From Pseudomonadota bacterium (lineage in GTDB: Bacteria; Desulfobacterota; Binatia; Binatales; Binataceae), in NCBI GenBank assembly GCA_021324755.1, contig JAJPIL010000021.1, positions 1-64,000 on the forward strand: a DNA stretch of 64,000 nucleotides, written 5' to 3'. Positions 27,923 to 38,690 of the stretch are shown piece by piece (the stretch's first letter is position 1; every line of letters starts with the position of its first letter). The position numbers were made by a program, and so were the translations under genes. Under the pieces are notes generated by a model that worked only from the letters and a program-made list of their open reading frames with translations, was not told where the DNA came from and did no database searches.

Positions 27923-28861
27923 ATGGCAGAGGTTGGAGTAAAGAGTTGCGAGGCGCTTAAGCTTCGCGTAAGTCGGCTTCAAGACTCAGGCCCCGGCGAG
28001 GCGCTAAAACGCTCGGAAGCGGTCGCGAAATCCTTCGACGGATTAGCAATTGAACCGGTAGCGGAGCGCGTCGCGGTAGAGGAGCCATTGGAAATCAGGC
28101 TTGGCGGCCGACACTTCACGCTTACGATGCGCACGCCGGGCCACGACGAAGAACTTGCGGCCGGTTTTCTTCTAACCGAAGGTTTTATCAGCTCGGTTGA
28201 CGAGCTCGGCGAGATCAGAAGGGTTAGAAACAAGAGCGGTCAACCCGAGCCGAACGCGATCGATGTGGTATTGAGCGTCCGAGCCGACGATCTTCGCGAG
28301 CGCCTGAGGCGCAACTTCGTTATCTCGTCGAGCTGCGGTTTGTGCGGCAAAACCAGTATCGAATCGGTACGAACGAGAGTGACGCCTATCACGAGCACCT
28401 TCAAGCTGAACCCTGTGATCCTTGCCGAAATGCCGGTGCTGATGCGCGCAGGGCAACAGGTTTTTTCGGCAACCGGTGGACTTCACGCCGCCGCGCTATT
28501 TCAGCTTTCCGCAAGCGCAGCCGCGCAGGCGACCGACCAAGTCGTCCCAGTGATGGACCAAGCTAAACTTGAAGTTCTGCGTGAAGATATCGGGCGCCAC
28601 AACGCTGTGGACAAAGTTCTAGGGTACGCTTTAATGAGACGCCTGTTACCGCTTAAACAGGCAGCGCTTATGGTGAGCGGTCGACTGAGCTTTGAAATCG
28701 TACAGAAGGCGGCTACGGCGGGGATACCGATAGTTGCTGCTGTCTCCGCACCGTCCTCCCTGGCGGTCGAACTTGCTTTCGAAGTGGGGATGACCTTGAT
28801 CGGGTTTGTGCGCGAGAAAAGTTTCAACATTTATACCCACGCCGATCGAATCGCGATGTAA
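27923..28861 (+). CDS. fdhD: Formate dehydrogenase sulfurtransferase FdhD
   Basis: A 312-residue protein that transfers sulfur from a cysteine desulfurase to the molybdenum cofactor of formate dehydrogenases, essential for their activity. The catalytic Cys pair is Cys138/Cys141 in 'ISSSCGLCGKTS'. Other family blocks are 'EEPLEIRLGG', 'RTPGHDEELAAGFLLTEGFI', 'TGGLHAAALF', 'EDIGRHNAVDKVLG' and 'VSGRLSFEIVQKA'. The start ATG at 27923 has AAGGA upstream and leaves about 45 non-conserved residues before the domain. It probably serves both formate dehydrogenases of this window. Confidence 0.94.
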   Translation: MAEVGVKSCEALKLRVSRLQDSGPGEALKRSEAVAKSFDGLAIEPVAERVAVEEPLEIRLGGRHFTLTMRTPGHDEELAAGFLLTEGFISSVDELGEIRRVRNKSGQPEPNAIDVVLSVRADDLRERLRRNFVISSSCGLCGKTSIESVRTRVTPITSTFKLNPVILAEMPVLMRAGQQVFSATGGLHAAALFQLSASAAAQATDQVVPVMDQAKLEVLREDIGRHNAVDKVLGYALMRRLLPLKQAALMVSGRLSFEIVQKAATAGIPIVAAVSAPSSLAVELAFEVGMTLIGFVREKSFNIYTHADRIAM

Positions 28862-29300
28862 ACGGCTTTTCCACTTCGTCCGGCACCCCCCCACTTCCTA
28901 TCAGAAATTAGCCGATGCCATCCCACAGGGCCTTGCATTGGCCGAGCCCGGTTAGCGCCTGGACTGGTGAACATCACCGTTACATGGCCCTGGGTCGGGT
29001 AGCGCTTGCTCGGCACTCTCTGGAACCTTTTCTGCCTTTCTGCACGCGGCTTATGAAACGCTTTCACGAGCGTTACGCCTGTCGCCCGGTCTTGGAAGAT
29101 GTTATTATTTTGTAAGTCGTCCGGGCCCGGTCATGCATCGAGGAGCGAACCAAGTCGTGCGCACTGGTGCGGACTGTCTTCCGGTTCGCGATTTTTCCAA
29201 ACGGCGATGGAGATTCGGCTGCTGCTCCTTTGCCCCAGAAGCTTATTCCATCAGGCAACCCTTTTCGGAAGCCCGGGCGATTAAATGCGTGTCTCGAGAG
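28862..29300. other. Intergenic region fdhD-recC
   Basis: No gene or RNA recognised. The recC frame is open upstream to 29133, but the text there is not RecC-like. A C-rich run occurs at about 28885-28892. Confidence 0.35.
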
Positions 29301-32300
29301 ATGGTCGTCAAGCTCCATTATTCTCAAACGCTCGACGGTTTAATCGAACCCCTGGCAGCCAACCTACGCGAGCAACAAGAAAAAGATCCGTTCACCCCGA
29401 TTTATCTAATCCTGCCTGACACGGCGTTGCCGGGAAAATTTGGCGACCCTACATTTGCTTACCTGGCAACTCGACGCTTCGTCGAACTTCGCCTGGCCGA
29501 CCGTTTGGGGATCGCTGCTAACCTTCGATTCTCGAGACTGTCTGAATTTTTCACTGATGCTTTGGAACGAAGTAACCCGACCGTCCATATCTTGCGACAA
29601 CATGAGCTTACAGCTTTGGTGTTCGAATGTTTGCGCTGCCCAGACGCTCTCGACAGTCCAGAAATTTGCGCCTGGCGTGACGAGATAAGCGCTGGCGTCT
29701 TTGACGAGAGCGAACTCGAGGGACGAATATTCGAAGTATCGGCCAAGATAGCCAGGCTCTTTAACTCTTACGCCGCAAGCCGTCGCGCGATGGTGCAGGA
29801 GTGGTCCCGTCGCACTAATTCGGCCGATGGAGCCTCTGGCGAGATCAGAAAGCGCAGGCAGCGGGCGTTGTGGACAGCTCTTTTTGATGCCGACGGCAGC
29901 TTAAAAGCACGGTTTACAGCCGATAGAAATACTCGATTCCTTCTTCTAGGTGAGGCACTGCACCAAGTGGTGCAAAGGAGCATAGAACTTGACCTCCCAT
30001 CTGTGCTCCATCTTTTTTGTTTTTGCGATTTTGAACCCCTTCTGAGAGAGGCGCTTTGGATCCTCGAAAACTGCGAAAATCTTCAAATCTACGCGCTGAA
30101 CCCATGCCAAGAGTTCTGGGAGGATATTTTCAGCTTCGACGCCCCGGGAGCACATGACCGAGAAAGCTTGGAGCGCGCGGCTTTGCCGTTACGATACTGG
30201 GCGAGAAGCTCACATGATCTCGTGTGCGCAATCAACCAGTTCACCGAGTACCATTTTGACTGGCACACCTGCGAGGTTCAAAAGAATTGGCCGCCCACCC
30301 TCCTGGAGCGCCTCAAAGCGGACGTTCTTTCGAGATCTTACTCGGTTGACGTTAAAGATGACGTTTTGCATTCGTCGGATGAAAGCATACGGTTTTTTGC
30401 CTGCCCGTCTGTCGCTTGCGAAGTTCAGGCCGTCGCCGACGCGATCTGGTCGCTTTTATGCAAAAACGAATTCCGAACCGAAAGCGAGCGAACCGGCGAG
30501 GCCGTTCGGCCACACGAAATAGCGGTAATTTTTCCTGACACTCAACGCGACCTTTACGTGCCCCATATCGAAGGCGCTCTGAGCGAACGTTATCAAATAC
30601 CGGTCAACGTGGTTAATCCACCTCTCGGCGCGCAAAGCAGGCTCGTCGACGCGATTGAGCGCTTGCTTGAGTTGCCGACGGGCAGGTTTACATGCAACGA
30701 AGTGCTCTCCCTTCTGACTCATCCCGCGATTATTGGCCCGGAGACGAGCGCAGATGCCGAGGAGTGGCGCGAATGGTGCAGAGAGCTGGGCATCGTGTTC
30801 GGCGCTGACATGCGCGATTTCGCAGACTCGTACTTGCCTGGCGACGTTCTGCACTGGGATCAGGGACTTCGTCGCCTTGCGCTAGGCGCGTTTATGGAAG
30901 GCGAGCGTTCTGGCGAGGCAAGATTTTTTCTCGCTGATGATGGTTCAGATTATCTGCCGCTTCAGTTGTACGAGAACGAAGTCGACAGCGCCGCCACGCT
31001 TATCCGACTTGCGCGAACGCTTATCGGATCGGCTACCCGTTTGCGAGAGGCGCACCTTACGCTGGCGGAGTGGGCGCAAATTATCGGTCGCTTCGTCAAA
31101 ACCTTCGTCGCCCCAAAGCTAGCGCAGGACGAAAGAGCTTTCGAATGCTACCTAGAGGCGATCGACTCGATCGGGTGCGGAGCGCTCAACGTCAAGCCAG
31201 TTTCCTACGATATTGCGCGCCGATTGATCCGTCGAAGGATCGCGGAACTGGAGCCCGACGCTGGCCATCTCTCGTTTACCGGTGTCGTGGTGGGCTCGCT
31301 TGCCACGCTGTTCTCAGTCCCGTTCAAAGTCGTCTTTCTTTTGGGATTGAACCGGGACACTTTTCCAACCCGCGAACGATTCGATCCGGACGACTTGACT
31401 TACGAAGACCGGCTTGCCGTAAACAGGTCTTTGGCCGAACGCGAGCGGTCCTGGTTTTTGCAGACACTTCTCAACACGCGTGAAAGAGTAATTTTCTCTT
31501 ACGTATGTCCTCCAGAGACCAAGGATTCGCCCCCAGCGTCGTCCGTGCTCACGGAGCTCGCGACGATTCTGACCGGATACGTAGGCGAGGCCGGAGTAAG
31601 CGCCATGACCGTTTACTATCCAGAGCGACCCTACGACCCGGACTTTTACTTTCCCCATCTTCGCGCAAACACGCCAGAAGGTCCGAGCTCTGCGGTGTTA
31701 ACCGACCCCGGGCGAGCGGTAGCCGCGCAAATCGTCATTCTGCGCGAGTCGGTCGAGCAGGCCTGCGGAGCAAATCGCGCACCCGTGGGCCCTCTCGCGC
31801 TTAGCCTGCTGCCGCCACATAGACGTTCCGAGATCGCCGCACTTCTTCGCTTGCCGCTGACCGTCAACAAAACGCCGCCTTCTACGGCCGACATCGCGAA
31901 CGCTCTACCCGTGCGCGCGCTGGTGGAGTTTCTAAAGTGCCCCATTCAGGGACGCGCCAAATACGTGCTCGGTATTGAGGACGAACCAGTTGAAACGCCC
32001 GAAGAAGACGAACCCGTAGAGCTCTCTGCAATTTTGCGGGCCATAATCGCGCGGGATGCTTTTTGGCAGGGGAAAGGTTCGCTACCGCAGGCGAAAAGGG
32101 CGTACGATAAACTGTTGCGAATAGCACAGGCCAAAGGAGAAGCCCCATTTGGACTTTTAGCCGAAGCGCAACGCAAAGCGGATCTCCAAATATTGAAAGG
32201 CTGGCATGAGGCGGTCAAAAAACTGGAACTGGAGAATCTGAGCGAATGGATGGATATTCGCTTGGGGCGCGCCGACGAATACGCCAGGATCGATCAGATT

Positions 32301-32927
32301 TTGCCTGAACTGGATTTAGACCTCTCTCAGCTCATTCGTAGACCCGCATCCGACGACAGCCTCGCGCGCAGCAATGATGGCTGCGTGGTAAAGATCTACG
32401 GTCGTCTGGCACGACTGTCGCCTGGCTTCGATAAATCCCTAAACCTCGTTCTGCGCGACCGGATCGAGCCAACGGATTTTTTAGAGCAACTCATAACTGC
32501 GCTTATCTTGCGAGCTGCCGGAAGACTTGAAAGCGAAACTTTTAAGGCAATCGTTATCGGGGCGAACGAACAGGGTAGAGCAAGCCACAAGGTGGTCGAC
32601 TTTAAATGTCCGGCGCCAGAGCAAGCCTTGGGATACCTTGCAAACCTTGTTTACGACCTTATTTACAGCGCTGATTTTCATTTTCTCCCGATCGAGGCCG
32701 CGCTCAGGATCGAAAGAGAAAGAAGGCGCAATTCTGCTGAATGTGATGGCCATTGGCACATGCTCGTGGAAGAGTTGCGCCAAAACCAAAACGCACTATG
32801 CAGCTCGGATTATGGACCACTACCCAAGGTGCGCAAAAGGTTCGCACCACCGCCCGAGCATCAGCTTTTGGACCTCGTCGAACGCCGCTTCAGTCTGCTC
32901 ATGGATGCGTTACTTGAACGTAAATGA
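29301..32927 (+). CDS. recC: Exodeoxyribonuclease V gamma chain (RecC)
   Basis: A 1208-residue RecC, the Chi-recognising and strand-splitting subunit of RecBCD (E. coli about 1122). It begins 'VVKLHYSQTLDGLIEPLAAN'. The inactive-helicase segments include 'HEIAVIFPDTQRDLYVPHIE', 'RYQIPVNVVNPPLGAQSRLV', 'CNEVLSLLTHPAI' and the conserved 'LFSVPFKVVFLLGLNRDTFP'. The C-terminal third is the nuclease-like domain that lost catalysis in this family. It is followed after 20 bases by recB and then recD, which makes the assignment firm. The longer frame from 29133 is not supported by homology. Confidence 0.92.
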   Translation: MVVKLHYSQTLDGLIEPLAANLREQQEKDPFTPIYLILPDTALPGKFGDPTFAYLATRRFVELRLADRLGIAANLRFSRLSEFFTDALERSNPTVHILRQHELTALVFECLRCPDALDSPEICAWRDEISAGVFDESELEGRIFEVSAKIARLFNSYAASRRAMVQEWSRRTNSADGASGEIRKRRQRALWTALFDADGSLKARFTADRNTRFLLLGEALHQVVQRSIELDLPSVLHLFCFCDFEPLLREALWILENCENLQIYALNPCQEFWEDIFSFDAPGAHDRESLERAALPLRYWARSSHDLVCAINQFTEYHFDWHTCEVQKNWPPTLLERLKADVLSRSYSVDVKDDVLHSSDESIRFFACPSVACEVQAVADAIWSLLCKNEFRTESERTGEAVRPHEIAVIFPDTQRDLYVPHIEGALSERYQIPVNVVNPPLGAQSRLVDAIERLLELPTGRFTCNEVLSLLTHPAIIGPETSADAEEWREWCRELGIVFGADMRDFADSYLPGDVLHWDQGLRRLALGAFMEGERSGEARFFLADDGSDYLPLQLYENEVDSAATLIRLARTLIGSATRLREAHLTLAEWAQIIGRFVKTFVAPKLAQDERAFECYLEAIDSIGCGALNVKPVSYDIARRLIRRRIAELEPDAGHLSFTGVVVGSLATLFSVPFKVVFLLGLNRDTFPTRERFDPDDLTYEDRLAVNRSLAERERSWFLQTLLNTRERVIFSYVCPPETKDSPPASSVLTELATILTGYVGEAGVSAMTVYYPERPYDPDFYFPHLRANTPEGPSSAVLTDPGRAVAAQIVILRESVEQACGANRAPVGPLALSLLPPHRRSEIAALLRLPLTVNKTPPSTADIANALPVRALVEFLKCPIQGRAKYVLGIEDEPVETPEEDEPVELSAILRAIIARDAFWQGKGSLPQAKRAYDKLLRIAQAKGEAPFGLLAEAQRKADLQILKGWHEAVKKLELENLSEWMDIRLGRADEYARIDQILPELDLDLSQLIRRPASDDSLARSNDGCVVKIYGRLARLSPGFDKSLNLVLRDRIEPTDFLEQLITALILRAAGRLESETFKAIVIGANEQGRASHKVVDFKCPAPEQALGYLANLVYDLIYSADFHFLPIEAALRIERERRRNSAECDGHWHMLVEELRQNQNALCSSDYGPLPKVRKRFAPPPEHQLLDLVERRFSLLMDALLERK

Positions 32928-32947
32928 AGGGGGCGCCGATCGGTTAA

Positions 32948-35900
32948 ATGGCTAAACCGCTGGTTTTAACCCGAATACCGCGCGGCAGCCATGCCGTAAT
33001 CGAGGCCAACGCCGGAACCGGCAAAACGAACGCGATCGCGCATCTGTTCGTCGAGTTGCTGCTTTCCACTGAGATCAGGTTCGACCAAATATTGGTGGTG
33101 ACCTTCACAGATAAAGCTACCCTTGAGCTGCGGACGCGTATCCAAGAGGTCATCACTGAGGCCAAAAAAAATACCGCGATCCTACCGCAGCAAGCAGCCA
33201 AACTGGACGAAGCGCTGCACCGGATCAATTTTTCGTCGATCTGCACGATCCACTCGTTTTGTGAGCGTCTGGTCGACGAGTTCATGGTGAAAAGCGCTCC
33301 AGGCGCAAACCTGGAGGTCGTGGACGGGGCCCGCGCCTTCCACGCCGCTTTCCGAGCAGTCTTGCGTGAACAATTGGCAAGCGGGAGCGAACTTCGACCG
33401 CTTGCCGAGGAATGGTTCGCGAGCAGGTCAGTGGCCGAGCTGGAAAAGCTGCTCTATTCTGCCCACTGTCACCGCTACCTCGACGTTCACACCAGCAGCG
33501 AACACACCCACGCCCTGTGTGAGCTGGCTCGGCTAACCGAGTTTAGCGAGATCCTGCGGGACTATGCGAGCGCCCAGTTAGAGTCAGAGGCCAAAGCGAG
33601 AGCTCTCAAAGCGATACAAGAGCTTTGCGAGATCGTAACGAGAAGCAACGGTTCACCGACGGAGCTTGTTTCACTACTGGCGGGTTTCGACTTCGACGCT
33701 GTACTACGACCGAGGACCCGCAACTTAGGGAAAAGCCGCTTTTCAGCCTATTTTTCAGAGCCTACGCAAAACTTCCTCCATCTCTTAGCGAAAGCAGAGG
33801 TTGCTCTTCAAATCGAAGTGCGAGCGATCGACGCCTTTTTGCCGCTCATTGCCAAGCGGTTGGAAACGATTAAACGTCGGCAGGGTCTACTAGACTACGA
33901 CGACATGCTGCGCTGGGCGTGGCAGCTGCTAGACGGCCCGCGCCGCGATGAAGTGCTTGCAAGTCTGCGAGCGCGCTTCGTTTACGCGCTGGTGGACGAA
34001 TTTCAGGATACCGACGAGCTTCAATGGTGCATCCTGCGCCGTATTTTCGTGGAGAACACAGAAAAGAACTTCATCTACGTCATCGGCGACCCCAAGCAGG
34101 CGATATACGGATTTCGCCACGCAGATGTTTTCACCTACCTTGCGGCGCGGCGAGAACTCCAACGTATGGGAGCACCTATCGTGCCGCTTGACCAAAACTT
34201 TCGTTCAAGCGCTGCGATGGTGGACGCCATCAACATAATCCTGAAGCAAGACACGCCCGCCGCTATCTTCCAGGGCGAAATTCGCTACGATCATCCCTCC
34301 GTACCGACCCGGGAAGGACCAATTGCCGCGCGACTTACCGGAGAGCCGATGCCTCCGGTAACTATAATGCGCTGTACGAACGCGCGCCCCACAGGACTCA
34401 AGGCGGACCAAGCTCGCCGGGCGCTCGCCGCTCATATAGCCAAGACTCTTGGCAAACTTCTTTTCGAGCCGCAACACGCACTGGCTACTAAAGACTCAGC
34501 CAACGGAGAGCCTATCCGAGTCGAGCCCCAAGACGTACTCGTTCTCAGCCGGACGAACAGCGAAATCGACAGCCTTGTTCCCTATCTCCGCAAGGCTGGA
34601 ATACCCTTTGTGGTTCACCGAGAGGACTCGGCGCTGCAAAGCCAAGAAGCCGAGGACGTGCTCGCGGTGCTCCGAGCTATCGACCAACCTCGAGACCGCT
34701 CGCGCAGGTTCAAGGCCTACCTGACACCGTTCTTCGAAGTACAGTTCAGCTCCCTCATCTGCGAAGAGGATTACGAACTTAAAACTTTTTTCGAGCAGCT
34801 GCTCCAATGGAGGGCGCTGGCCGAACGGCGACGCTTCGCCGAGCTATTTCATCGGCTGCTTTACGACACAGGTCTGGTCAACCGAGAGCTTTTTTTCTAC
34901 GGTAAAAGCAACCATTTGGCGGTCTACGAAAAAATTTTCAGTTTCCTACTCGAAGAGGCATATTCCAAGCGCCTCAATCTAAGGGAGCTCGTACAACGGC
35001 TCGAATTCTACATGTCAGAAAACCCATATCTGCCCCCGCGCCAGCTAAACCACCCATCCATCTCTTCATCCGATAATGGGGTGCAAGTCATGACTGTGCA
35101 CAAAAGCAAGGGTCTACAGGCCAAAGTGGTGATACTTTTCGGAGGGCTCTACCGGAATCCTCAGCGGAACCCTATCGTCCGCTACCACGTGGAGGGAAAA
35201 GCGCGTCTTGCCGTAGGCGCCAAGGCTCAGGAACTAGCCAAGGATTACATCTCGCAAGAGGATGCGGAAGAAGACGCACGCCTAATTTACGTTGCGATCA
35301 CCAGGGCCCGAGCAAAACTTTACCTACCGTTCTTTCCCCTAAACAGCTTGCTAAAGAAACCGAACGGCTTTTACGCGAGACTAAACGCGCGCCTTGTTGA
35401 ACTGATCGAAAAAAACGAGGCGTCGCCCGATCTTTTCGAGATCGAAAACTTCGAAGTCGAAGACGCGATTGCCAACGTCGACGCGATTGGTGGGCTGGAT
35501 TATGCTTTGGCCTTTGAATCTTTGCCTACGAGCCATAGCCAGGACGAGACGGCGACTTCTGTTGAGCCGCGTGTAGTCCGAGCCACGGCCTTGGAAACGC
35601 GTTCCTACAGTTCGATGGCGCAGAAGGCAGCACCACAGCGAGCGCTCGAAAGCCTGCTGGCCAGCCGACCAGAGCAAGTCCGTCCCCGTGACGCGGTGTT
35701 GGAGCTAACTAGCGGCCCAGAGATGGGAACTCTGATTCATCGAGTGCTGGAAAAACTTGACTGGAGCACTGTGCGCAACACACCCGATTTTGACGAATGG
35801 AAAGGGCTGCCACATGTGCGAGAGATTTTTCGAAGAGCGCTCGCTCTGTCACACGGTTTGGAGGAAGAAGCTCTCGAAACGGCCATGCGGGTGGTACATA

Positions 35901-36376
35901 CGGCATTGCGCGCGCCTATAGCGCTGGGCGACAAAACTATTGCCGACGGGCTTTGCGCATTACCTTGCCTGCGCGAATGCGCGTTTTTGTTCCCTTACCA
36001 CTTAGGTGCGAATGACGGAACTTCGGCGGGTACAAGCGGATACTTCACCGGTTCGATAGATCTCGTGTTCCAGTACGGCGGGCTTACGTATTTCGCTGAC
36101 TGGAAAACCGACGTTCTCGCTTCTTACGACCAAGCGAGCTTAGCTGAACACGTGGAACGTAATTACCAGCTGCAGTTTATGGTTTACTTGGTAGCTCTGC
36201 TCAAGCTTTTGCGCATCGAGAGCCCAGGCCAATATGATGCCCGCTTCGGCGGCTTTTTATATCTTTTTGTTCGCGGCCTTTGCGAACCCGGGCAATCCGG
36301 GCAGGGCGTTTATTTTTATCGGCCACGTTGGCACGAGGTGCAAGAATACACCTCCAAACTAATCAGCTCGCTATGA
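32948..36376 (+). CDS. recB: Exodeoxyribonuclease V beta chain (RecB)
   Basis: A 1142-residue RecB, the 3'-5' SF1 helicase and nuclease of RecBCD. Helicase motifs run in order: Walker A 'EANAGTGKTNAIAHL' (residues 19-33), 'LVVTFTDKATLELRTRI', 'TIHSFCERLVDEF', 'LVDEFQDTDELQW', 'VIGDPKQAIYGFRHADVFTY', 'LDQNFRSSAAMVDAINI', 'VMTVHKSKGLQAKVVILFGG' and 'IYVAITRARAKLYL'. The C-terminal nuclease has 'GSIDLVFQYGGLTYFADWKT' with the Asp and Lys of the active site. Its last base overlaps the recD start (ATGA), so all three subunits are made together. Confidence 0.96.
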   Translation: MAKPLVLTRIPRGSHAVIEANAGTGKTNAIAHLFVELLLSTEIRFDQILVVTFTDKATLELRTRIQEVITEAKKNTAILPQQAAKLDEALHRINFSSICTIHSFCERLVDEFMVKSAPGANLEVVDGARAFHAAFRAVLREQLASGSELRPLAEEWFASRSVAELEKLLYSAHCHRYLDVHTSSEHTHALCELARLTEFSEILRDYASAQLESEAKARALKAIQELCEIVTRSNGSPTELVSLLAGFDFDAVLRPRTRNLGKSRFSAYFSEPTQNFLHLLAKAEVALQIEVRAIDAFLPLIAKRLETIKRRQGLLDYDDMLRWAWQLLDGPRRDEVLASLRARFVYALVDEFQDTDELQWCILRRIFVENTEKNFIYVIGDPKQAIYGFRHADVFTYLAARRELQRMGAPIVPLDQNFRSSAAMVDAINIILKQDTPAAIFQGEIRYDHPSVPTREGPIAARLTGEPMPPVTIMRCTNARPTGLKADQARRALAAHIAKTLGKLLFEPQHALATKDSANGEPIRVEPQDVLVLSRTNSEIDSLVPYLRKAGIPFVVHREDSALQSQEAEDVLAVLRAIDQPRDRSRRFKAYLTPFFEVQFSSLICEEDYELKTFFEQLLQWRALAERRRFAELFHRLLYDTGLVNRELFFYGKSNHLAVYEKIFSFLLEEAYSKRLNLRELVQRLEFYMSENPYLPPRQLNHPSISSSDNGVQVMTVHKSKGLQAKVVILFGGLYRNPQRNPIVRYHVEGKARLAVGAKAQELAKDYISQEDAEEDARLIYVAITRARAKLYLPFFPLNSLLKKPNGFYARLNARLVELIEKNEASPDLFEIENFEVEDAIANVDAIGGLDYALAFESLPTSHSQDETATSVEPRVVRATALETRSYSSMAQKAAPQRALESLLASRPEQVRPRDAVLELTSGPEMGTLIHRVLEKLDWSTVRNTPDFDEWKGLPHVREIFRRALALSHGLEEEALETAMRVVHTALRAPIALGDKTIADGLCALPCLRECAFLFPYHLGANDGTSAGTSGYFTGSIDLVFQYGGLTYFADWKTDVLASYDQASLAEHVERNYQLQFMVYLVALLKLLRIESPGQYDARFGGFLYLFVRGLCEPGQSGQGVYFYRPRWHEVQEYTSKLISSL

Positions 36377-38475
36377 AGTCAAGAGTTCGTCGGGGCAAAG
36401 CGCGCGATAGCCTTTCTTTTGGCTTATCAGCGGGTCTGCATGAGCCTACGCGGCGCGACATAGGTCCTCAGCTGCCTTTTGACTTTTCCCGATGCCTCGA
36501 GGAACTGGAGCAAAGGGTTGAAGCCCAGAATTTGTCTGCGGACCTGGTTTATTTAGCCTCAGAGATAGCGGCTTTGGAGCCGCGGCTCGACCCAAAAGAT
36601 CGGCTTGCCTTGCTAGTCCTCGTTTTGGTCACGATCATCTCCGTGCGCCGAGGAAGCACACGGTTTATGGTCGACTGCGAAAGCTCTCTTACGCAAGCTG
36701 TCAGCGAGCTATGCGGACCAGCTTTCGAGGAGGCCGGACTTAAAGACCTCCCAAAAAAGATTAAAAGACTGCTTCACGATGGAGGAAAACTTAAAGTTGT
36801 CGGTCTCGACCAGGACGACTATAAACCGCTTCTGTATTTTCCACCCCACATCTATCATCAGCGCATATACCGGACCGAATGCGCGCTTGCAGGAGATGTT
36901 GCAAAGCTGCTCAAAAACGAGCCGCTTGAAATCGATGAAACAGCTCTCCAAGTGGCGCTCGAGGATCTGGGGAATCTTCCCCTCAAAGTCGAGGGAAAAA
37001 CGGTCGCACTGTCTGACGAACAGATGGCTGCCGTGACGGCAGCGGCTCGCTCGCGACTTACTATCGTGTCTGGCGGACCCGGCACCGGAAAAACCTTTAT
37101 TGTTGCAAGCCTTATCCGGCTCCTGGTAAGGCTGGGCGTTAAATGCGAAGAGATTGCGCTCGCAGCACCGACAGGTAAAGCCGCAAATCGCATGGAAGAG
37201 TCCTTGAGACGCGCGCTCCAAGCGATTGAGTCTCTTAGCCCGACCGATTCACTCATGTTAAAGCGCTTGCCCCAACCCCAGACGCTTCATCGGCTGCTCG
37301 GATACTCGTCGAGCCGACGTCGATTTAACCATCATCGGAACAACCGACTCGGGTTCTCGGTAGTGATCGTCGATGAGGTATCGATGGTGGACTTGACGCT
37401 TATGGAACGGCTGGTAGGAGCGCTTGGTCCGAACTGCCGATTGATTCTTCTGGGCGATACCGATCAGCTTCCTTCGGTGAGCGCCGGTGCAGTCTTGCGC
37501 GATCTTCTGTCAGTAGTCGAGAGCATCGCTCAGGCCAATCCCGGAGCGTCGACAGCCGGTGCTATAAGGCTCAGCAAAAGCTTTCGGCACCATGCAGATG
37601 ACACGAGCACGCGCGCCATATCGATATTTGCCGAAGCAATAAAGCGGGGCGACACGGAGGTCCTGGAGAACAAAGCCGATACGAGCGGGTTAGCCGTCCT
37701 ACGACGCAGCTCGCCCGAGGAACTTAGCTACAGTGGGGTGGAGCTGCTCGAAAACACGCCCCAGAATATTCAACAGTTCGTCGATCGCTGGTTTCGTGAG
37801 CGAATCCAAGGATCGAACGAGCTCCAACGTTTAAAAGCGAAAGTTTTTCGCCAAACCGACGACGGAACTATCGCCCCTGAAGATCAAAGCGAAATGAAGG
37901 AATTGTTCGATCACGTAAGCCGCGCGTTAATTGTCTGCGTGACGCGGGTTTTCGCGACCGGAAGCGAAGCTCTTAACGAGGTCTTCCACGAGCGCGTAGC
38001 TCGAACCAAACTTACCGCTCCATCTCTTGGTCGCTTTGAACCTGGCGAGCCGATTATCGTCACTCGCAACGACTACGACCGCGAGTTGTTCAATGGTGAC
38101 CAAGGTGTGGTGATCCGCGCCCGACACCAAGCTGGCGCAAAACCTTTTCTGGCCGCTGCTTTTCCGTTCGGCAGTAGCTTCCGAGCGTTCCCATTGAACA
38201 CTATCGAGGACTCGATCGAGCTCAGCTACGCTATTACGGCTCACAAGGCGCAAGGCTCCGAGTACGAAATGGTCGCGCTGCTTCTGCCGATGAACGATAT
38301 GCCTTTACTTACGCGAGAATTGATCTACACCGCGGTCACGCGCGCCAGACGTGCAATTGTGATTGTCGGCGATCTGCTTCTACTGCGTACCGCGATCGCT
38401 CGCAAGATCGAGCGTTCTTCCGGCCTCGGCGAACGCGTACTCCTCGAGTTGAACAATCAAAGCGCCCAACACTAG
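36373..38475 (+). CDS. recD: Exodeoxyribonuclease V alpha chain (RecD)
   Basis: A 700-residue RecD, the fast 5'-3' SF1B helicase of RecBCD (E. coli about 608). Walker A 'IVSGGPGTGKTFIVASL' is at about residue 235, followed by 'ALAAPTGKAANRMEESLRRA', 'TLHRLLGYS', Walker B 'VVIVDEVSMVDLTLMERL', 'LLGDTDQLPSVSAGAVLRDL', 'LSKSFRHH' and the terminal 'SYAITAHKAQGSEYEMVALL' and 'LIYTAVTRARRAIVIVG'. The ATG at 36373 overlaps the recB stop. Insertions relative to E. coli RecD occur around the middle. Confidence 0.95.
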   Translation: MKSRVRRGKARDSLSFGLSAGLHEPTRRDIGPQLPFDFSRCLEELEQRVEAQNLSADLVYLASEIAALEPRLDPKDRLALLVLVLVTIISVRRGSTRFMVDCESSLTQAVSELCGPAFEEAGLKDLPKKIKRLLHDGGKLKVVGLDQDDYKPLLYFPPHIYHQRIYRTECALAGDVAKLLKNEPLEIDETALQVALEDLGNLPLKVEGKTVALSDEQMAAVTAAARSRLTIVSGGPGTGKTFIVASLIRLLVRLGVKCEEIALAAPTGKAANRMEESLRRALQAIESLSPTDSLMLKRLPQPQTLHRLLGYSSSRRRFNHHRNNRLGFSVVIVDEVSMVDLTLMERLVGALGPNCRLILLGDTDQLPSVSAGAVLRDLLSVVESIAQANPGASTAGAIRLSKSFRHHADDTSTRAISIFAEAIKRGDTEVLENKADTSGLAVLRRSSPEELSYSGVELLENTPQNIQQFVDRWFRERIQGSNELQRLKAKVFRQTDDGTIAPEDQSEMKELFDHVSRALIVCVTRVFATGSEALNEVFHERVARTKLTAPSLGRFEPGEPIIVTRNDYDRELFNGDQGVVIRARHQAGAKPFLAAAFPFGSSFRAFPLNTIEDSIELSYAITAHKAQGSEYEMVALLLPMNDMPLLTRELIYTAVTRARRAIVIVGDLLLLRTAIARKIERSSGLGERVLLELNNQSAQH

Positions 38476-38524
38476 CCGACCCAACCAGCTCAAGGAGGGT
38501 GGGGCAACAACACGCCACCGCCAA

Positions 38525-38571
38525 AAAGAGGTCGCTCATGCCATTGGGAGGGGGCGGTGCCTCTTTGTTTT
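38525..38571 (+). terminator. Possible terminator after recCBD
   Basis: AAAGAGG (38525-38531) pairs with CCTCTTT (38560-38566), followed by GTTTTC. The loop is long (28 bases) and GC-rich with some inner pairing, so this is only a candidate. Confidence 0.4.
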
Positions 38572-38690
38572 CAAAGCTATCTTATCCGGGCTTTGGCAGG
38601 GGAGACGGCGTAATCGGTCAACCTTTACCCCGACATTGGCGGCTCAAATTAAGGCATCCGCCTTTGGTCGGCCAATTTTGAATGTAAAGA

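Noticed and set aside
29133-29300. Longer recC N-terminus
   Set aside because: The 56 extra codons do not resemble RecC; homology starts at the ATG at 29301.
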